Assembly (NCBI RefSeq): GCF_022965805.1
Contig: NC_133106.1
Span: 35,639,913-35,703,912 of the forward strand
Source of the DNA: Primulina eburnea
Lineage: Eukaryota > Streptophyta > Magnoliopsida > Lamiales > Gesneriaceae
Direction: 5' to 3'
DNA: 64,000 nucleotides
The notes under the pieces are model-generated. The model saw only the letters and a list, made by a program, of their open reading frames with translations, made no database searches and was not told where the DNA came from. Made by a program: the position numbers and the translations under genes. How positions within the stretch are numbered: the first letter of the stretch is position 1; each line of letters starts with the position of its first letter. This document shows positions 35,064-47,497 of this stretch, one piece after another.

Positions 35064-37739
35064 TCAAATTCTGAGGAATTTTGGTGGTGCAATTCAACAT
35101 GCTCCCCGAATTGCGTCATGTTTCGAATTCCTGGACCTTCTTTACATTGGCAGAACATAAAAACCATTTGTCTGATGAGATATACTGGCAATCATACAGA
35201 AGAAAATGGTTCTGTTTGTCATTTTTGCGTGTATAAGACTCTACATATATATAATGAAGTATCATACTTGTGATATTGTGGTATGCCCTTCGAACTTTTA
35301 CCCGCATGTACTTGGTTTATGCTTCCATTTTTCCTTCTGTTTTTTTGTCAAGTTTGTGTGTTTTGAGTGGTATGTAGAAGATGTTTTTTTATAGGTCTAA
35401 CCAAGCTCGATCCCGACTCATAGTTGGCGGAATCCACTAGTCTTACATGGTTCCAAAAGATTGCCAAACATGGTGCAAGCTATGCTAAATAGGCTGCAGC
35501 AATGAATTAATATCTCATTGATTAGTTTTATCATATATCATATAATTTCATGACAATAACATGATTATTGAAAAAAAAAATATTTAGATTTATAATTAAT
35601 CAGTTGTGACAACAGCTGGATATCATGGAATATATATTAGCAAATGCATTAGACAACGGATTCCACCAAGAAGAGATGCTTATCTATCTTGCGTTTGATT
35701 TTGGATTTAATAATATTTAAATGTAAAAATTATTATGTGCAGATCTCACTTCATTGTATGAAAATAAAGAATAAAAGACAAAAAGTATGCAACTTTAAGT
35801 TGTTCCCACAAAAAATAAAAAAATAAAAGAAAAAAAGTCGACCTTTTAACAACATCGCATGTGAAGGAATTCCATTCAAGTCGTTTAAAACAAATATCAG
35901 TAAAAAATATGGATTTGGTCATTAACATGACAATAACTCACAGACTCGTTCTAATGGCTCTTTCCCACTTACTAATTGGCTGGAGTTTGTTGACTTTCCT
36001 CTCCTCATTATTTTAAACAAAATAATATGATTTCGACTGTTATAATATAGCCAAACTCTATAAATGAATGAGATTTAAAAAAAAAATATCAGTACTTTAG
36101 CTTAGAAAAATTGTACTTTTGCCTTGTGAAATTATATTTGAAAATTTATTTTAAAAAAACAAGCCGATACAAGGAACCAAAAATTTTGCAATGGTACCAT
36201 ATTTTAAAAATTAATAGACATTGTTTATATGGAGTGATGAAAATTGTAATCATTATTCTTTGTTGTGTATTGCGTAAATTTTCGAGTTAATACGATTGTT
36301 TGTAAATCACGCTAATTAGGTTAATTTCATTGAACTAATCTTGTGCTACAAATTTATGGGACTTTTGGGAGTTCTACATTATCCTTTTTTTTTTTTTTTT
36401 TTACATCCAAAGATTTTTTTTTATAAATTTTAGAGATGATCTAGTTTTTTTAATTTTTATTATATAATAACCAGTAAAACTTTCAGGCAAAAACTTATGT
36501 AAGACGGTCTCACGAGTCGTATTTGTGAGACGGATATCTTATTTGGATTATCCATGAAAAAATATTTTTTTTTATGCTAAGAGTATTAATTTTTATTGTG
36601 AATATAAGTAGAATTGATCGTTTCACAGATTAAAATCCGTGAAACGATCTCACATGAGACCCACTCAAATTTTCAAACACCTAGCATAAAAAACACGTGC
36701 GCGCTATTTGTCTAATTTTTAAAAGACACTATTTGTCTATTTTGTTGCTTCTTGGTAGTTGGTAGTTGGAACCCGAAAGGCGCTATGTAAGACGACTTTA
36801 CGTAACTGCACAATTAATTTGAAACGCGTGTTTTCCACCCCAACAACTTTAAGCTCGTTTTCCATATTCTCACTTCAGCGCAAGGGGATCACTCTGTCTC
36901 TCTCTTTGGCGCAGTGTCAGAATCTATGGAAGTTTGGAGAAGTCAAGGTTATTATTATTCACTGTGAGGGATGATCTCTGTGTATGGTTATTGTTTCTTT
37001 TAATCTCATTATGCTGAGGTAGGATAGGATGCTTGTGAGGAGATTTTGGGATTTTATTTTTGAAAAATGGTAGTGTGATGATCTGGGAAAGAACAGAAAT
37101 GATATACCATGCCCTGTCGCTAGGAATTTTTGGTGAACTTTCTCAATTGTTTTGCATTTTTCGCCGTATCTGCAAGAAAAAGTCAATCCAGGACACCATT
37201 AGAGGGCAGTCTTCACTTATTCGTGTTTTAAAACCTCAGATCTGGTGGGTATAGTCATTGGCCTTTAATTAGATTTATAGCTCTCACCGAAGTTCCGCAG
37301 TTACAGATACTATCACCACTTCAACCTTTTGGCCTTCTGAATGTCAAGAACCTGTTTGCAACTTTTTTTCTACTGATTCTTTTAGGGGTTTTGTTTCTTG
37401 GTTTCTGTTAAGCTTGCTTGCTAAGCAAATCATAATGTGTGATGCACAAGCTCTGAAAAACGATTCTCTGCTTAACACTAAAATTTATGGCTTTAATATG
37501 TATTGATACCATGTTTTTTAATGCAGATTTACATGCATTCTCACTCGTTAATAGTGGAGGTGGCTAAATGCGATTTTTTTTTTGTCAAAATTTTTTTCTC
37601 ACTTCCAAAAGCGTTTTTAACTTGTTCAAGTCACTGCTGCAAAATAAAGTTTTGATCTGAAGTTTCTTGGAATGAAAGAGTACCTCTGTACCTGGCACTT
37701 CGAGCATCAGCCAATTTCTTTAAAGTCGACAATCGATCT
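35064..37739. other. Intergenic with MITE copy 3 and GRAS gene leader
   Basis: 3' UTR of the coiled-coil gene to ~35400, AT-rich spacer, a MITE copy at 36486-36668, and then ~1 kb that likely contains a non-coding first exon and intron of the GRAS gene. No coding gene is supported. Confidence 0.5.
36486..36668 (+). mobile_element. MITE-like element, copy 3
   Basis: Begins GGCAAAAACTTATGTAAGAC and runs through GACGGTCTCACGAGTCGT, GTGAGACGGATATCTTATTT, TATGCTAAGAGTATTAATTT to CGATCTCACATGAGACCCAC. Point differences from copy 2 are spread throughout. Confidence 0.85.
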
Positions 37740-39332
37740 ATGGAGCAAGTCAAGCCATCACGAGTTTCTACTTTTCAGGTTTTGAACAATGATTTGATTC
37801 ATAGAAAATTCCAGGGTACTGATGTTTCTTCTCCGGCTCATACTGAAGAATTCTTCACTTTGGAATCAACGCCAGTGACCGGAGATTCTGTCCAAAATTC
37901 CTCTTCAGCTGTAAGCGTATCGTCCAACAGGGGTCCCTTTTCTCCCCATTGTTCTCAATCATATGCTTCTGATCTCCATCACTCGTGTGATTATACTTAT
38001 GATTCACCATTTACCGGATCCTCTGTGCTTTGCAATGAAGAGAACTTGGCGCATGCTCTGTGGATGTTGAAGAATGATTTGCTAGGACCTGAGTCTGCTG
38101 ATGGCGATGTCAGTGGCTCCTTAAGTGATATGGTGATGTCCTCCACAAGGTACGGCAAAATCCTGGAAATGGCTGCCCTCATGGACCTGAAGCAATTGCT
38201 CGTTGCCTGTGCTGAGACGGTATCAGAAGCTGACTCAAACTCCATGGACGAAAGAAGATTGGCAGTATCAGCTGCAGAAGCTCTCATGGGCATGTTAGAA
38301 AGAAGGGTGTCGGTATCGGGTGACCCTTTACAGAGACTAGGTGCATACTTATTGGAAGGTCTCAAGGCAAGATTGTTGTCCTCCGGAAGCATAATTTACA
38401 AAAAGTTGAAGTGCAATGAGAAAGCAAGTTCTGAATTGATGTCATACATGCACGTGCTTTATGAAATCTGTCCCTACTACAAGTTTGCCTATGTGTCTGC
38501 TAATGCTGTGATTAGGGAAGCAATGGAGAATGAAAGTAGAATTCATGTAATTGATTTTCAGATTGCGCAGGGAAGTCAGTGGGTTTCTTTCATTCAATCT
38601 CTCTCTAGCCGGCCTGGGGGACCTCCTTATTTACGCATTACAGGTGTTGATGACTCTCAATCAGCTTTTGCTCGAGGTGGAGGACTTGAGCTAGTCTGTC
38701 AGCGGTTAGCAAGTGTAGCTGAAGAATGTAGAGTACCATTTGAGTTCCATGGTGCAGGTATGTCTGGATGTGAGGTCCAGTTTGAGAATCTTCGGGTTCT
38801 GCAGGGAGAATCTTTGGCCGTGAACTTTCCTTACATTTTGCATCACATGCCAGATGAAAGTGTTAGCACAACAAATCATCGGGACCGCCTCCTCAGACTA
38901 GTTAAGAGCCTTTCACCCAAAATCGTGACCCTTTCTGAACAAGAATCCAACACCAACACTTCCTCGTTCTTCCCACGATTTCTTGAGACTCTAGATTATT
39001 ACTCAGCAATTTTTGAGTCCATTGATGTTGTACTCCCGCGAGATGACAGACAACGGATTAGTACTGAAGAACATTGTGTGGGGAGGGATATTGTCAACAT
39101 AATTGCTTGCGAGGGAATTGACAGGATGGAAAGGCACGAGCTTCTTGGTAAGTGGAGATTGAGACTTACTATGGCTGGATTTTCTCCAGTCCCATTGAAT
39201 TCTTCAGTTAAAAGCACGAGGAGGGAGGTGTTAAGGGATTATAGCACAAATTACAGGATAGCTGAAGCCAATGATGCTTTGTATCTAGGATGGAAGAACA
39301 GAGCTTTATACACTTTTTCTGCTTGGAGGTAA
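37740..39332 (+). CDS. GRAS transcription regulator, PAT1/SCL13/SCL21 branch
   Basis: A single intronless frame of 530 aa, usual for the family. The N-terminal ~145 residues are variable but carry the PAT1-branch marks EEFFTLEST, GPFSPHCSQS and SDLHHS. The GRAS domain occupies ~149-530: leucine-heptad region I (LKQLLVACAETVSEAD), the VHIID motif as HVIDFQIAQGSQW (269-281), region II, the PFYRE-like block with NFPYILHHMPDESVS and LSPKIVTLSEQESNTNTS, and the SAW end (LGWKNRALYTFSAW). The wording HHMPDESVS and EQESNTNTS is specific to PAT1/SCL13/SCL21/SCL5. Those proteins act in phytochrome A and B signalling, partly in the cytoplasm. Start: the first in-frame ATG, MEQVKPS. The 5' leader is probably spliced. 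Subfamily is clear, exact orthologue is not. Confidence 0.93.
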   Translation: MEQVKPSRVSTFQVLNNDLIHRKFQGTDVSSPAHTEEFFTLESTPVTGDSVQNSSSAVSVSSNRGPFSPHCSQSYASDLHHSCDYTYDSPFTGSSVLCNEENLAHALWMLKNDLLGPESADGDVSGSLSDMVMSSTRYGKILEMAALMDLKQLLVACAETVSEADSNSMDERRLAVSAAEALMGMLERRVSVSGDPLQRLGAYLLEGLKARLLSSGSIIYKKLKCNEKASSELMSYMHVLYEICPYYKFAYVSANAVIREAMENESRIHVIDFQIAQGSQWVSFIQSLSSRPGGPPYLRITGVDDSQSAFARGGGLELVCQRLASVAEECRVPFEFHGAGMSGCEVQFENLRVLQGESLAVNFPYILHHMPDESVSTTNHRDRLLRLVKSLSPKIVTLSEQESNTNTSSFFPRFLETLDYYSAIFESIDVVLPRDDRQRISTEEHCVGRDIVNIIACEGIDRMERHELLGKWRLRLTMAGFSPVPLNSSVKSTRREVLRDYSTNYRIAEANDALYLGWKNRALYTFSAWR

Positions 39333-41822
39333 AATAACACAGCAAAGAAGTGTTTTGTATATTTTAAAGTGTATTTCCTGTGAATTAAACCCTTTCGTGT
39401 TTTCTATTTACTATATATGGAGGACACGCGATTCATGTGTAATATATTGGTATGGAATTTTTTCATACCGATACCGATATCGAAAATTCGGTATACTGCA
39501 CATTTGGTATATCGAATTTTCGGTATGAAAACCGGTATCGTACCGACACTAAAAATTTTGTTGGTAAAAAAAAAATATTCGGTACCGATATCGATACCGA
39601 AAATTTCGGTACGGTATCAAATTTTCGGTATACCGATTTTTTCGATAAGTTCGGTATTTTTTTCGGTACGATATTTCGATATTTGGATAAAAATATCTCT
39701 ATATATTGTACACCAATAATGGTAATATTAATCTAAGTTAGACTTGACAAATGTAAGGTTTCTTAAAAGATTTCATACACGTTGGCATTGGGATTAATCT
39801 ACATTTGGCTGACAACATAATTTAACACTATTCCCAGTTCTGTAACGAATAGAGCTCTACAACACATCTTCGATATCCATTTATTCATTCATTTATTGTT
39901 TCGATAAATATGAGAAGATTCTCATTATTCAACGAGATTATTTTATGCTTAAACTTTTTAGCTCTCAATTAACATTTTTAAATTGTTTTCTGACTTGAGC
40001 GTCGAAGTGTCTACGCTAGACAAACCCTGACGCCTCTAACATTTATTTGTGACACAGATGATAATCCACAAAAATTTCTCTCCACCAGCTACTTGGACTC
40101 GTTTACGAGCTAGTTAGAATATCCTTATACGATTACTTGAATTCGTTTACGAACTTGCAAAGTAATTCGAATAATCATAATTATTAGCTACATCAATAAA
40201 TAAATTTGATGCAATGTATGCATCAAATTTATTATATATTTGTTTGTGGGGATGACACAACTTGCGTGCCAAGGATAGAAACGATAGATAGGAGCATCCT
40301 TCTATCTACAGCCATAAATGAATATTAGCCATTTTCTAGTGACTACTGGTGTTTCACCTAACTAGATCTGAAATAAAATTTTGGTCTTCTTCTTTTTTTA
40401 AATAATTTTTTAACAAATGCCAACGAAATCGTATTTGAATTAGGTTTCCAACCAACACAAATATTAAATTGAATTCATAGTAAAACATGATTTTATACAT
40501 CAAGTGATTATTAATTTTGGAGACCCTTTGAAACGGATCATTACCATCCCATTTGGACAATGCACTTCATGTTGCTATTATTTCATATTTTAGGTAAAAA
40601 TTATTATTATCTTGTATGCTAAGACGTACGTTATTGGCTAGGACAAATGAAAAAAAAGACATCAATTGTTTGACTAAATAAAATAATACATTGAAAAATT
40701 AATCAGAATATGAACTTTAGAGTATTTGCTATTATTTATAAAATGATTATATGCTCCCATGATACATAATTTCTTTATAAAATTGAGCTGTAGTGGTTGG
40801 AAAATATTGAATTGCTCTCTCAGAATATTAGCTGGGAAAATATAAAAGACAAATAAATAAAATAGATAAAAATTTGAATCCATTAATTTATTTATTCTTC
40901 AACAAAAACTCGAAAATCTGAAAAAACATCCTAGTCACAAGTCACGAGTCACAACTCCCAGTCTCCTTGCTACATTTCTTACGCAAGAGGATAGCCAAAC
41001 AGCACTCCTTCCTTACATTCACGCACAAATATAATAACACCGTTGTCACCTATTTTTAGGATGTGGAGAATCAATCTCCGCAGCCCACAAACTATCTTTA
41101 TTTTTCCATTTTCTCTTTGACATAACATTACTAAATATATTCTCTTTCGCAATTCCATCAAAGACTGAATTTTGGTGAACGAAGCAAACGAAAAAGAGAA
41201 GAAAAGAGAGGGCCTTTAGCCCTCTGCTTCTCTATCTATGCATCCTATCAGATCTTGAATTCAACAAACTTTTCTTCTGGGTATTTGTTTTTTGGAACTA
41301 TAAGTTCATATTTATCGATGCATTGATCTTTCTCGGTCGTTCATAATCAAAAGTTTGAATCTTGAATGAATTTGCAGGGGTTTTGGATTATGTGTGCTGT
41401 TGGTTATCGATCGGTTTGAGATTAGATGGTCTCCTTCTGAATCAAATATACCCATTTGCACTCGGGGAATTGCCGGGTTTCTGTTGTAATTTGTTTTCTT
41501 GATGTTTGTTCTTCATATAATCTACATTTTCTGGTTTCGTATTTATTGGACTTGTTTGCTTTGATTACCGATTCTATATTGAGCTAGTTATATGAGATAC
41601 GGTAGTTGGATTGTAATACGAAATAGGAAGGTTTCTGAATTTACTATACTTCCTCGTAGATCCATTACTTGTTCATAACTTTGTACCGAGTGCTACGGTT
41701 TTGACAGTGTGATTCTTTTTGGTGATAGTGATGATATGTATTTAAATGTTTTATGTTGCTTGGGTGCAATTTAATGACTTATGGATTGACTGATCGGAAT
41801 ATTGTATACAGGTTTGTAGGAA
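39333..41822. other. Intergenic with a CGGTAT-rich repeat patch; RRM gene leader
   Basis: Holds a repeat patch at 39450-39690, AT-rich spacer, and from about 41170 the probable non-coding first exon and intron of the RRM gene, whose acceptor (ATACAG) is at 41806-41811. No coding gene is seen. Confidence 0.55.
39450..39690. repeat. Degenerate array of CGGTATACCG / CGGTACCGA / TTCGGTA words
   Basis: Within ~240 bp, the words CGGTA and TACCG occur about twenty times on both strands, arranged as short inverted repeats such as ACCGATATCGATACCGAAAA and TTTCGGTACGGTATC. This is not a simple microsatellite; the open frames through it are by-products of the repeat. Confidence 0.8.
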
Positions 41823-44326
41823 ATGGAAATGGATTCCGGAAAATTGTTCGTTGGTGGGATCTCTTGGGAAACCACTGAAGAGCGCCTGACAGATTATTTC
41901 CAAACTTTTGGTGAGGTGGTGCAAGCTGTGATATTGAAAGATCGGGTTACAGGTCGTTCCCGTGGTTTTGGCTTTATTGTGTTTGCCAGTGCTTCTGTTG
42001 CTGAAAGAGTTCTAAAGGGAAGGCATATCATAGATGGCAGAACTGTAAGTGATGCATCTTCATTTGTTAAAGCATTTATGAATTGAATATTGTGCTGCAT
42101 TTTACGGTATTAGATTCGGTGGACTTTATCAATGGTCCTTAGGCAGCATATAAGTTGTATGGGTTCGTAAGGTTGTCTTTGATCAAATTACACGTGCCAA
42201 TCTGTATCAACAGTTGGAATGCTTGTGAAGTAGCATTTTCATATTAGTAGATTGGTGACTATGCAAATTCGTCAATTACTATAATATTTCAAATTCGTTA
42301 GATTATTTATGAAATTCACGAGTGCGATATACAATTTAATTACCTCTTGGTACAAAAGATGGATTCTTGTTATAGAACACTTGTTGGTGCTCGACTCTTC
42401 AGAACGTGCATAACGAAAAGGCTAGGAATCAAGAAGTTGGATAGATACTAGTTCTTTCTACTTTACCAAGTTTGTTTTTCTTATTCCTGAACAGGAATAG
42501 AACATACATATAATGAATTTAATCACGAGGAATATGTGCTGTGATATAAAAGGAACTTTGTCTATGCTGTGATATAGTCGAAATTTTGAGTGCATGAATC
42601 TTGGTGAAGTTAGTTGTTACTTGTTTGAGAATGAAGCTATAAAAGCCTATGCCTTCAATGGTTGCTTTATTTTCTTTGCTTTCTCTTTGGTTTTTTCAGT
42701 TCTTTTGGCAAATAGTGTTTCTTGCTGGTAAGGATTTCATGATCTGGTTCATTAAAGCATGATTTGAAATGTCGCAAGAATTGATGACCGAAATTGATTC
42801 CTAATAGCACTGATTCAAGATAATTCCATCAGATTTTGTATGGTGTCATGTAATATCTTGATGAGGAGTGTTATTCACATTTTATTTTAAGTTATATGCA
42901 CTCTAATCATAAAGTGGAATCATTCTTATTTTCTTCATAGAAGAGGAGTGTGAATAGTGCCAAATGAAGTACAAATAAAATTAGTACATTTTGACACCAT
43001 GGAGTTTACTTTCTTGTTTTCATTCATCAGGTAGAAGCTAAAAGGGCCGTACCTAGGGATGATCATCAAACTTTTGCAAGAAACAATGGTGGTGCTGTTC
43101 AGGGTTCACCTAGTCCTGCCCGTACTAGAAAGATTTTTGTTGGAGGTCTCGCTTCAACCATCACAGAAAGTGAGTTCAAAAGGTACTTTGATCAATTTGG
43201 AACAACAACAGACGCCGTGGTGATGTATGATCACAACACCGGTAGACCTCGAGGATTTGGTTTTATTACTTATGATTCAGAGGAAGCAGTGGATAAAGTT
43301 TTGGCCAACACCTTTCATGAACTCAATGGAAAAATGGTTGAGGTCAAACGGGCAGTTCCCAAAGAGTTGTCTCCTGGGCCAACACGTAGTCAACCAAGTA
43401 GCTATAACTATGGCCTCAATAGGCTGAGCAGTTTCCTTAATGCTCATACACATGGCTACAGTTCAAACTATGCAAGAGGCTATGGCATGGGAATGGATGG
43501 TCGATTTAGTTCCGCAACAGTGGGACGGAATGGGTATCCTCCACATAGCCCATTGAAATATGACATAGGACTGAATTTAAACTTGGGGCTCGGTTCGAAC
43601 TATGGGGCATTTGCAGAGTCTGTTAATGGCAACGGACGTGGAGTGTTCTCTCGTTATAGTGGAAACTCAGACAGATTCAATAACTCCATCATCGGAAATG
43701 CTGGAAGTTTTGGGGATATGTGGGACTTCTCTCATGTTTCAACACAAGTTGAAGGAACTGGTTCTTTAATAAGTGGAAATATCGGTTATGGAAGTGCAGA
43801 GAGAAATTTTGTTGGCAGAGAGACCGACATTAGAAACAGTGGGGGTTCTACTGGCTCAACATTGTCATATTTTGTCACCAATAATGTTCGTGAGGCAGGG
43901 TTGGAGAATATATACGAGGAGGAATCATTTTTTGGAGACCGGGGTGGGCGTTTATTACCCTTTGGGCTCAAGGGTTCGGGCTCATTTAATTATGGGTTCG
44001 AGACTACATCTCCAAATGTTACACCTAAGAATTCAATTGGTTATGTCGGGGATTATATTGATGCTAATCGTGCAACTAGATCAAACAGAGGTGGTTGTTC
44101 ATTTTCCTTCATTTCCTATCTCTGCTATGCCGTTGCACTTTTCTTGCTCGCTCCATTATATTGACCACTATGGAACTATTCTATATTGATTGGAATGAAA
44201 ACGTTATATTCTATATGAATTGGAAAAACAACAGCTTTATATTTCTCCACCCGCAGAATGTAGCCAAAATGGTAGTTTTGTGGCTCACAGATAGTGTTTT
44301 ATTTTTAAGCAGGAATTGCAGCCTAG
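41823..44326 (+). CDS. hnRNP-type RNA-binding protein with two RRMs
   Basis: Three coding exons: 41823-42044, 43031-44090, 44313-44326, phases 0 and 1. Product 431 aa. RRM1 spans ~7-78 with RNP2 KLFVGG and RNP1 RGFGFIVF (47-54). RRM2 spans ~107-185 with KIFVGG and RGFGFITY (148-155). Each is followed by VEAKRAVP or VEVKRAVP, typical of the plant RBP1/hnRNP A/B-like group. The C-terminal ~240 residues are Gly/Ser/Asn/Tyr-rich (prion-like, low complexity). The last exon has only 14 bases and adds GIAA-stop, which matches the usual ...NRGIAA end in this group. The family works in nuclear pre-mRNA processing and cytoplasmic mRNA handling. Start: ATG 11 bases after a leader-intron acceptor; a second ATG two codons later is possible. 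Confidence 0.9.
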
Positions 44327-46412
44327 AGAAAACGTCGAATGGATCTCTTTTTTGGTGTGAGATATATACAAGATGAGCAAAGTGGAGGAACAAGAGTTGC
44401 ACCTATTCCTGGGTGACATACAGGTGTAGCGACTCTGTTTTTCTACATGAAAATTCATCATCCGCTTCCTGCGAAAGATTTTGTGCTGAGATCCAGAACT
44501 TGAACATTCGATATAGGTTTTATTTGTTGTGAGTTTTATTTGAAATGTAAAATCGAATTCTGGAATACACTCTACTGGTTAGCTAAGTCTGTAGTCGATG
44601 CCAGGTTTCTTGTCTATTATTTCTACGTACTGAACAAAAGGGTTTGATTTTCTTTAATAGTTGAGAGGAGTATTTCGATTTCATTGTTGCATCTTTATGT
44701 TATGTATGTGTCTTCAGTATTCTGTTTTTTGCCGAATGCCTTAGATTTTGAGACCAAATCTAATAGCCGAGTGGTGCATAACAGAGACGGAATTCAGTCG
44801 AGGTCGTCCTGCTCTTGACAAAAAAACTGCTTAAAATTTTGGGTCCTACCAATACATGAACATATAGGCTAAATCTTCTGCTACACAAATGTGAGTTTAC
44901 TAGGATATTTAGATTATTTGGACACTCCCCTGGATCCTCAAACAAGTGAGGGCCTACATGAATTCATGTGGGTCAGGGGATCTATGGGCTTCCACCACCC
45001 GGATGTGCTGCAATAGTGTGGCATAGAATAGGCATCACTGTATGTCCATTGAGCTCCCCACTTGTCTCTGCATCAACATCCTCATTGTTGGTGACTCTCG
45101 GAGAGCGAAAGTTTCCGGTCCAGTTCAATAAACTCAAAGATTCAGACAGTAAAAACACAGCTTCCAACGTTTTGTCCCCCAAATTCCTTGTCAAAAATTA
45201 ATTGGGTGCTTTTTCAATTATCTAAAAGCACGGTTAATACCCTTTCGAATTCTGCCAAAAGTGTTATTTATTGAATTCTGATCCAAATTATTCAACCCCA
45301 ATAAATTCGGGTTTGAGTTAACCCACTTGCAGTCGGGCATAATGCAAGTTTTTTCTATTTTGTTTTTTGTTTTTTAAAAAAGCACCCAATTATTAAAGCC
45401 GGTTCCTTACGTTGAAATTTCTATTATTACAAAAAAGGACCCAATTATTTTAACTACTAGTACATCCCCTTCAACTTTGTAGAGGTTGTATAAAAATATA
45501 ACAAAAAATGAGAAATATCTATCATATCTCAAAAAAAATTCATAAAAAAATAGAAAGGTGAAATATGGTTAGCCTATTATTTGATTTTTTTTATATCTAA
45601 TAAAAAATACTCAAAATTATAAGTGTATATTTGATTTTTTTTATATGTAATATTTAATTTTAATTTTAATGTATAAAATTGTAATAATTTTATTATTCTT
45701 TAATTTGATTATATATAATTTTATAGAAATTATTATCACACAAATAAAATTGATTAAAATGCATTCAAATTTGATAGTAATGTGAAATCTAAGTTTTTCG
45801 ACTATTAAAGATCTTATTTAATCCAGTTTTCATTTGTTTTCAAAAATAATTTTAAATGTTTTCGTTGTACTACTTAAATTCTATTATCACTACCGTAGTT
45901 AAAAAAAAAATAACTGATTACAAGAGGGAAGTAAAGATAAATATCGCGACAAAAGTGTATTGAGACAAAACTGAGCCAAAAGCTAGTAGTGTACAAGATT
46001 GTATTTTATTTTTAAAAATAATTTTGTTTGAATTTCTTGAAATAATTATTATGAAAAGAAGAAGAAGAAAATGCTAAAGAATATATTTTGAGGGAGTGTA
46101 TGGTCAAATTAGTTTCATGTCTCCATCTTGATGTTGATCGGTTTCAATGGAGTCCAAAGTCAAATATTGCGTTACATCCCATTTATTTATTAATATTGAA
46201 AGTTTTGTGTGTTTTAACTTAAAATAACATAAAATAGCGATTTGTTCAGTTTGTTATAACTTATACATACCAGCCATGCTCTTTTATCCAAGGTTTTAAA
46301 AAACAGTCAAAAAATAAATAAAAGAATAAAAATACCATAAATTTAAGTTTATATAAATAAATTTTCAAGTTGTAAAGAACATAAAAGTATTGAACTGTAA
46401 TAACTAATGACA

Positions 46413-46586
46413 TAAACTTGTGTGAGACGATCTCACGGGTCGTATTTTGTGAGACGAATATCTTATTTGGATCATCCATGAAAAATATTACTTTTTATGT
46501 TAAGAGTATTACTTTTTATTATGAATATCAGTAGGGTTGACCTGTCTCACAGATAAAGATTTGTGAGACCGTCTCACAAGAGACAT
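46413..46586 (+). mobile_element. MITE-like element, copy 4 (left arm of an inverted pair)
   Basis: Starts TAAACTTGTGTGAGACGATC, contains TATGTTAAGAGTATTACTTT and GGGTTGACCTGTCTCACAGA, ends at GACCGTCTCACAAGAGACAT. Same orientation as copies 2 and 3. Confidence 0.85.
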
Positions 46587-46603
46587 AGTCTTATATTATT
46601 ACA

Positions 46604-46785
46604 AGAGTTGGTCTCATGTGAGACCGTCTCACGGATCAAAATCTGTGAGACGGGTCAATCCTACCCATATTCATAATAAAAAGTAATACTCTTAGCATAA
46701 AAAGCAATACTTTTTCATTGGTGACTCAAATAAGAGATCCGTCTCACAGATATGATCCGTGAGACCGTCTCACACAAGTTTTTGC
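46604..46785 (-). mobile_element. MITE-like element, copy 5 (right arm of an inverted pair)
   Basis: Reverse orientation: starts GAGTTGGTCTCATGTGAGAC and ends ACCGTCTCACACAAGTTTTT. Only about 18 bases separate it from copy 4, giving a long hairpin. Confidence 0.85.
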
Positions 46786-47497
46786 ATTGTTATAATGTAA
46801 AAATAATAATTTTTATTAATAAATGAAAGGAAACAAACATGAGGACTCAGACAAGGAATAAATCAAATGAATGGTCAATGGATAAGTACATATTATTATT
46901 TGTTAATATTAATATATCTCTCTTGATTTGAGACGTTTGACGTCATCATATCCGATCGTTATCGGCTGTCAAAGAGTCAAAGCAGAGAACTATTTTCAAA
47001 CTTCCAACTCTTTCTTTCTCTATTTAATTTAATTATCCCACTATTAATACTCCCAAGAAGATAAATAATCGATTGAAACGCTCACTTTGAGGTACGCTTG
47101 ATTTGCTCACGGTGATGTTAGCCATGATTTCCTTTCTTTTTTCAGTCAAAACTGCATGCTTGATGTGGTTTCTCAATCTCTCTCTTTCTTTTTAATGTCT
47201 CCAGTATACTACTTTATTTTTTTAATGTTGAATTCATGTAATGTAACAATTCTCTATTGTAATTTTATGGAGTGAATACGGTACTTGAGGTGGGTTTAGA
47301 TCGGAATTTAAGAAAGCTGTATTCAGTCAGAAATTTTAATGCTTTCGATGGAGTAGATCCTTGTTTAGATTGGATGTTTTGTCCGTGGAAATGGAGAGGG
47401 TGCTGGATTTTTCTTTTTTGGTTTGTTTTAGTCATATTCTTTGTGTGTGACTGAATCATCTCTGCTGACAGAATCAGATTATCTGGCTGGGATTGGA

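Larger units (their letters stand above)
44327..47497. other. Intergenic with an inverted MITE pair; transporter leader
   Basis: 3' UTR of the RRM gene to ~44640, AT-rich spacer, two MITE copies facing each other at 46413-46785, and from ~47090 the leader of the inositol transporter gene. No gene is seen. Confidence 0.55.

Noticed and set aside
39417..39736. Two overlapping Tyr/Phe/Ile-rich frames after the GRAS gene
   Set aside because: Both are translations of the CGGTAT word array and show its periodic composition.
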